From assembly GCA_003818595.1 (NCBI GenBank), contig RPQV01000122.1, forward strand, positions 1-8,603: DNA of 8,603 nucleotides. Reading direction: 5' to 3'. The position numbers and the translations under genes were made by a program. The DNA is from Calditrichota bacterium (GTDB lineage: Bacteria; Zhuqueibacterota; Zhuqueibacteria; Residuimicrobiales; Krinioviventaceae). Below, one piece after another: positions 6,647 through 8,603 of the stretch. Numbering within the stretch: position 1 is the first letter of the stretch; every line of letters begins with the position of its first letter. Under the pieces are notes generated by a model. It was not told the DNA's origin and made no database searches. It worked only from the letters and a program-made list of their open reading frames with translations.

Positions 6647-7231
6647 TTAAGCATATAATTTACTATTCTCGATATATTCATGAATACTATCGGGGACGAG
6701 ATATCGGATACTTTTACCTTGCGAAATCCGCAGTCGTATCATCGTCGAAGATATATCCATTTTCGGTGCATCGATCAGGTGATAAGGAATAGCCATTGGG
6801 TTTTTTTGATGGAGCAAGTCACAGCCGGCACGTGCAGCCACCAGCAGGGTCACCATACGAATGATACGATTTGGATTTTTCCATCGAGAGAAATCAGCCA
6901 AATTATCGGCGCCGATAATCAGAAAGAGATGATCTGCATCCAACTGGTGCTTGCCGGCAAAAAATTCGATTGTATCGATTGTAAAAGAGGTACCTTGTTT
7001 TAAAATTTCCCAATCAGATAATTCAAAATGTGGATTTCCGGCGATGGCGATTTTGACCATGTTCAAACGATGCCCTGCGTCGGTGATATGATCTTGCTGC
7101 TTATGAGGTGGAATAAAACCGGGGATGAAACATACTTTATCGAGCTGGAACTGCTGACGAGCTGACTCTGCAATAATCAGGTGAGCCGAATGAAGCGGGT
7201 CAAAAGTTCCGCCGTAAATTCCCAGATTCAC
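6647..7231 (-). CDS. nadD: Nicotinate-nucleotide adenylyltransferase
   Basis: Cytoplasmic enzyme joining nicotinate mononucleotide and ATP to nicotinate adenine dinucleotide, the penultimate step of NAD synthesis. It has 194 residues, a normal length. The nucleotidyltransferase motif GGTFDPLHSAH (7-17) carries the ATP-binding HxxH. PPHK (41-44), IIGADNLADFSRWK (105-118) and ISSTMIR (160-166) are characteristic of NadD. The start codon is GTG (7229-7231), read as Met. Its Shine-Dalgarno GGAG (7240-7243) overlaps the bamD stop codon, which is only 5 nt upstream, so translation is probably coupled to bamD. The rsfS gene that often accompanies nadD in bacteria is not present downstream; a CYTH gene follows instead. 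Confidence 0.95.
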   Translation of the reverse strand: MNLGIYGGTFDPLHSAHLIIAESARQQFQLDKVCFIPGFIPPHKQQDHITDAGHRLNMVKIAIAGNPHFELSDWEILKQGTSFTIDTIEFFAGKHQLDADHLFLIIGADNLADFSRWKNPNRIIRMVTLLVAARAGCDLLHQKNPMAIPYHLIDAPKMDISSTMIRLRISQGKSIRYLVPDSIHEYIENSKLYA

Positions 7232-7236
7232 TCCGA

Positions 7237-8055
7237 TTACTCCGTTTCTGGATTGGCTTGAGTTTGCTGCATCTTGAGCTGATGCCGTGTATATTTTTCA
7301 TATTCAGTTCGAGTTTGTTTTATTTTATTCTGAGCTCTATTCACCCAGTCATGATCCGGATACTTTAGCAGAAATTCGTCAAATATTTCAAAAGCTTGTG
7401 TATATTGATGCATCGCACGATTATTGTCAGCAATCCAATAAAGTGCTAATGCGGCAAAATCTGTATCGTAATATTCTTCGATTACTTTATTAAAATAGAT
7501 ATTTGCCGCCTGATAATAACTCATTTTGCGATAAAGATCGGCAGATAAATATATTTTTTCAGCCAGTTTGTTTCTGGCCTGTTGTAGATATTTATCAACT
7601 TCAGGTGCCAGATTGCTGCTGTGGTAGTCCTCGAGAAATTCCTGAAAATGGGTGATCGCCTGATCTGTGTAGTCTTGATCCAAGCCTGATTTGGGTGAAA
7701 GTTTAAAATAGCTGAGGCCAATTTTAAATTTGGCATCATCCGTATACTCTGAACTCGGATAAACTTTCAGCAATCTTTCGTATTCACTGGCGGACAGAAT
7801 ATATTCTTTCATGTTAAAATGGCAATCGGCCAGATAAAATTGAGCCTTATCAGCAATTATGCTTCCGCTGTTGCTCAAAGTGAGTATACGAAACTGTGTT
7901 TTCGCTTCAAAATAATCCCCTTTTTCAAACAATTTTAAAGCAGCATTCATCCGCTCTTCTTCAGTCGCGGTTGCAGAAATCTTGTGTTGCGAACATGCAA
8001 GAAACCACAAAACGTTCATGAGGAGTAGAGTAACAACAAACATTTTATTGTGCAT
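7237..8055 (-). CDS. bamD: BamD-like outer membrane assembly lipoprotein (TPR repeats)
   Basis: Probable lipoprotein of the beta-barrel assembly (BAM) complex, anchored in the inner leaflet of the outer membrane and facing the periplasm. It has 272 residues, close to the usual 240-290. The N-terminus is a lipoprotein signal: K4, a hydrophobic stretch 5-19, and lipobox FLAC with the lipidated Cys at 21. Several TPR-like helical hairpins follow, for example ALKLFEKGDYFEAKTQF (39-55), AQFYLADCHFNMKEY (71-85), EYERLLKVYPSSEY (91-104), ALYWIADNNRAMHQY (204-218) and FDEFLLKYPDH (225-235). This YaiO/BamD/YfgL-type pattern is what annotators call BamD. A YbgF/CpoB-like or other TPR lipoprotein is the main alternative. 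AGG is 7 nt from the ATG. The gene starts 15 nt after the upstream unknown gene and ends 5 nt before nadD. Confidence 0.82.
   Translation of the reverse strand: MHNKMFVVTLLLMNVLWFLACSQHKISATATEEERMNAALKLFEKGDYFEAKTQFRILTLSNSGSIIADKAQFYLADCHFNMKEYILSASEYERLLKVYPSSEYTDDAKFKIGLSYFKLSPKSGLDQDYTDQAITHFQEFLEDYHSSNLAPEVDKYLQQARNKLAEKIYLSADLYRKMSYYQAANIYFNKVIEEYYDTDFAALALYWIADNNRAMHQYTQAFEIFDEFLLKYPDHDWVNRAQNKIKQTRTEYEKYTRHQLKMQQTQANPETE
7240..7243 (-). promoter_or_regulatory. Shine-Dalgarno site supporting the GTG start of nadD
   Basis: The minus strand reads GGAG, eight bases, then GTG. The site sits in the last codon of bamD, immediately before that gene's TAA, and supports both the non-ATG start and coupling of the two genes. 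Confidence 0.65.
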
Positions 8056-8070
8056 ACTGAGACCTGCGAG

Positions 8071-8603
8071 TTATTTACTACGATAAAAATAAAACAGCAT
8101 AATTATAGCGCCTGAAACGAACAAGGTTAATGCCGGTTCAATCGTTTTGCTGAACCAAGATCTCCCCCCCTTTCCCTTGGTGAAAGGAATTGAGGAATTT
8201 TCAATAGATTTTATTTGGTTCTTCGAGAGAGTGTCGGAAGCCAAGTGCTGCAAAATTTCCGAGCTTAAAATATTTCCAGAACCTTCAATATATTTGACAA
8301 ACAGTTTTATTGAAAGGGTACGCTGAATTTTATTGCCTTCAATCGGGAGGTAATGAATTTCATTTTCAAGAGAACGATATTCAAGTAGACCGATTTTATT
8401 TTCTTCACCTTGATCAGCAAGCACTTGTTTGACCCCGGTTTTGGTCAAAGCTTCTATCGCCAGTTTTTCCAGAAACCAATTCAATGATGGAGAAATATCA
8501 ACACTATTCAAAGCAACAACAGAGTCAGGTACCGAGATTCGTGAAAAAAAACCATCCAGAACATTTCGATACGCGATTTCCATCTGGTTTAGATTTGTTT
8601 GAG
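8071..8603 (-). CDS. Protein of unknown function with C-terminal membrane segment; 5' end probably missing
   Basis: I do not recognise this family. The frame is open to the window edge: before the first in-window ATG (8581-8583) there are six more codons without a stop and no clear Shine-Dalgarno sequence, so the true start is probably outside. Counting from that Met, 170 residues are visible. A soluble mixed alpha/beta region (about 1-130) includes WFLEKLAIEALTKTGVK (36-52), a segment that resembles the helix of small lipoprotein domains such as CsgG/LpoB/FlgO; this is a weak resemblance only. A Gly- and Lys-rich linker (137-141) precedes a single hydrophobic helix (about 150-167) ending YRSK. 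Basic residues after the helix suggest the C-terminus is cytoplasmic and the rest periplasmic, which would need a signal peptide upstream of the window. It lies 15 nt before bamD in the same operon, so an envelope role is inferred. Confidence 0.7.
   Translation of the reverse strand, partial: QTNLNQMEIAYRNVLDGFFSRISVPDSVVALNSVDISPSLNWFLEKLAIEALTKTGVKQVLADQGEENKIGLLEYRSLENEIHYLPIEGNKIQRTLSIKLFVKYIEGSGNILSSEILQHLASDTLSKNQIKSIENSSIPFTKGKGGRSWFSKTIEPALTLFVSGAIIMLFYFYRSK

Noticed and set aside
6176..7003. Plus-strand open frames opposite the CYTH and nadD genes
   Set aside because: Both opposite-strand genes carry conserved catalytic motifs in frame; the plus-strand frames carry none.

Overview
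The window looks like chromosomal DNA from a Gram-negative bacterium of the FCB superphylum (Bacteroidota/Chlorobiota/Fibrobacterota relatives, including candidate lineages such as KSB1, Calditrichota or Marinimicrobia). Two things point there. The secreted protease ends in a C-terminal domain with the SPNPFNPTT motif typical of type IX secretion (T9SS) sorting domains in that group. An outer-membrane assembly lipoprotein (BamD-like) is also encoded. The lineage call rests on recognised motifs, not on a search.

Layout. Positions 1-2151 (+ strand) hold the 3' part of a large secreted subtilisin-like protease. It begins in the window at the catalytic His motif and continues through the catalytic Ser, three PKD domains, an Ig-like domain and the sorting domain. 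A short hairpin terminator at about 2158-2186 separates it from a convergent gene block. From 2185 to the right edge, eight genes lie on the minus strand. In transcription order they are: a membrane-anchored protein of unknown function (cut by the edge), bamD-like, nadD, a CYTH (class IV adenylate cyclase/triphosphatase-like) protein, a ribose-phosphate pyrophosphokinase (prs), a GHMP sugar kinase, a HAD phosphatase and a DegT-family aminotransferase. The largest gap is 24 nt. prs overlaps the CYTH gene, and the HAD stop abuts the aminotransferase start as TAAATG. This has the form of one operon whose promoter lies outside the window. No stretch over 300 bases lacks a gene.

How the genes fit together. 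The first part of the block serves the envelope (unknown membrane protein, BamD). The middle serves nucleotide metabolism: Prs makes PRPP, which feeds NAD synthesis where NadD acts, and the CYTH protein probably handles a triphosphate substrate. The last three genes (kinase, phosphatase, PLP aminotransferase) look like a small sugar or cyclitol modification module, possibly for surface glycans. That link is inference. I found no tRNA, rRNA, CRISPR array, insertion sequence or phage gene. Most of the window is recognisable housekeeping and secretion biology. The least explained parts are the unknown membrane protein, the substrate of the kinase/phosphatase/aminotransferase trio, and the variant active-site motifs of Prs.
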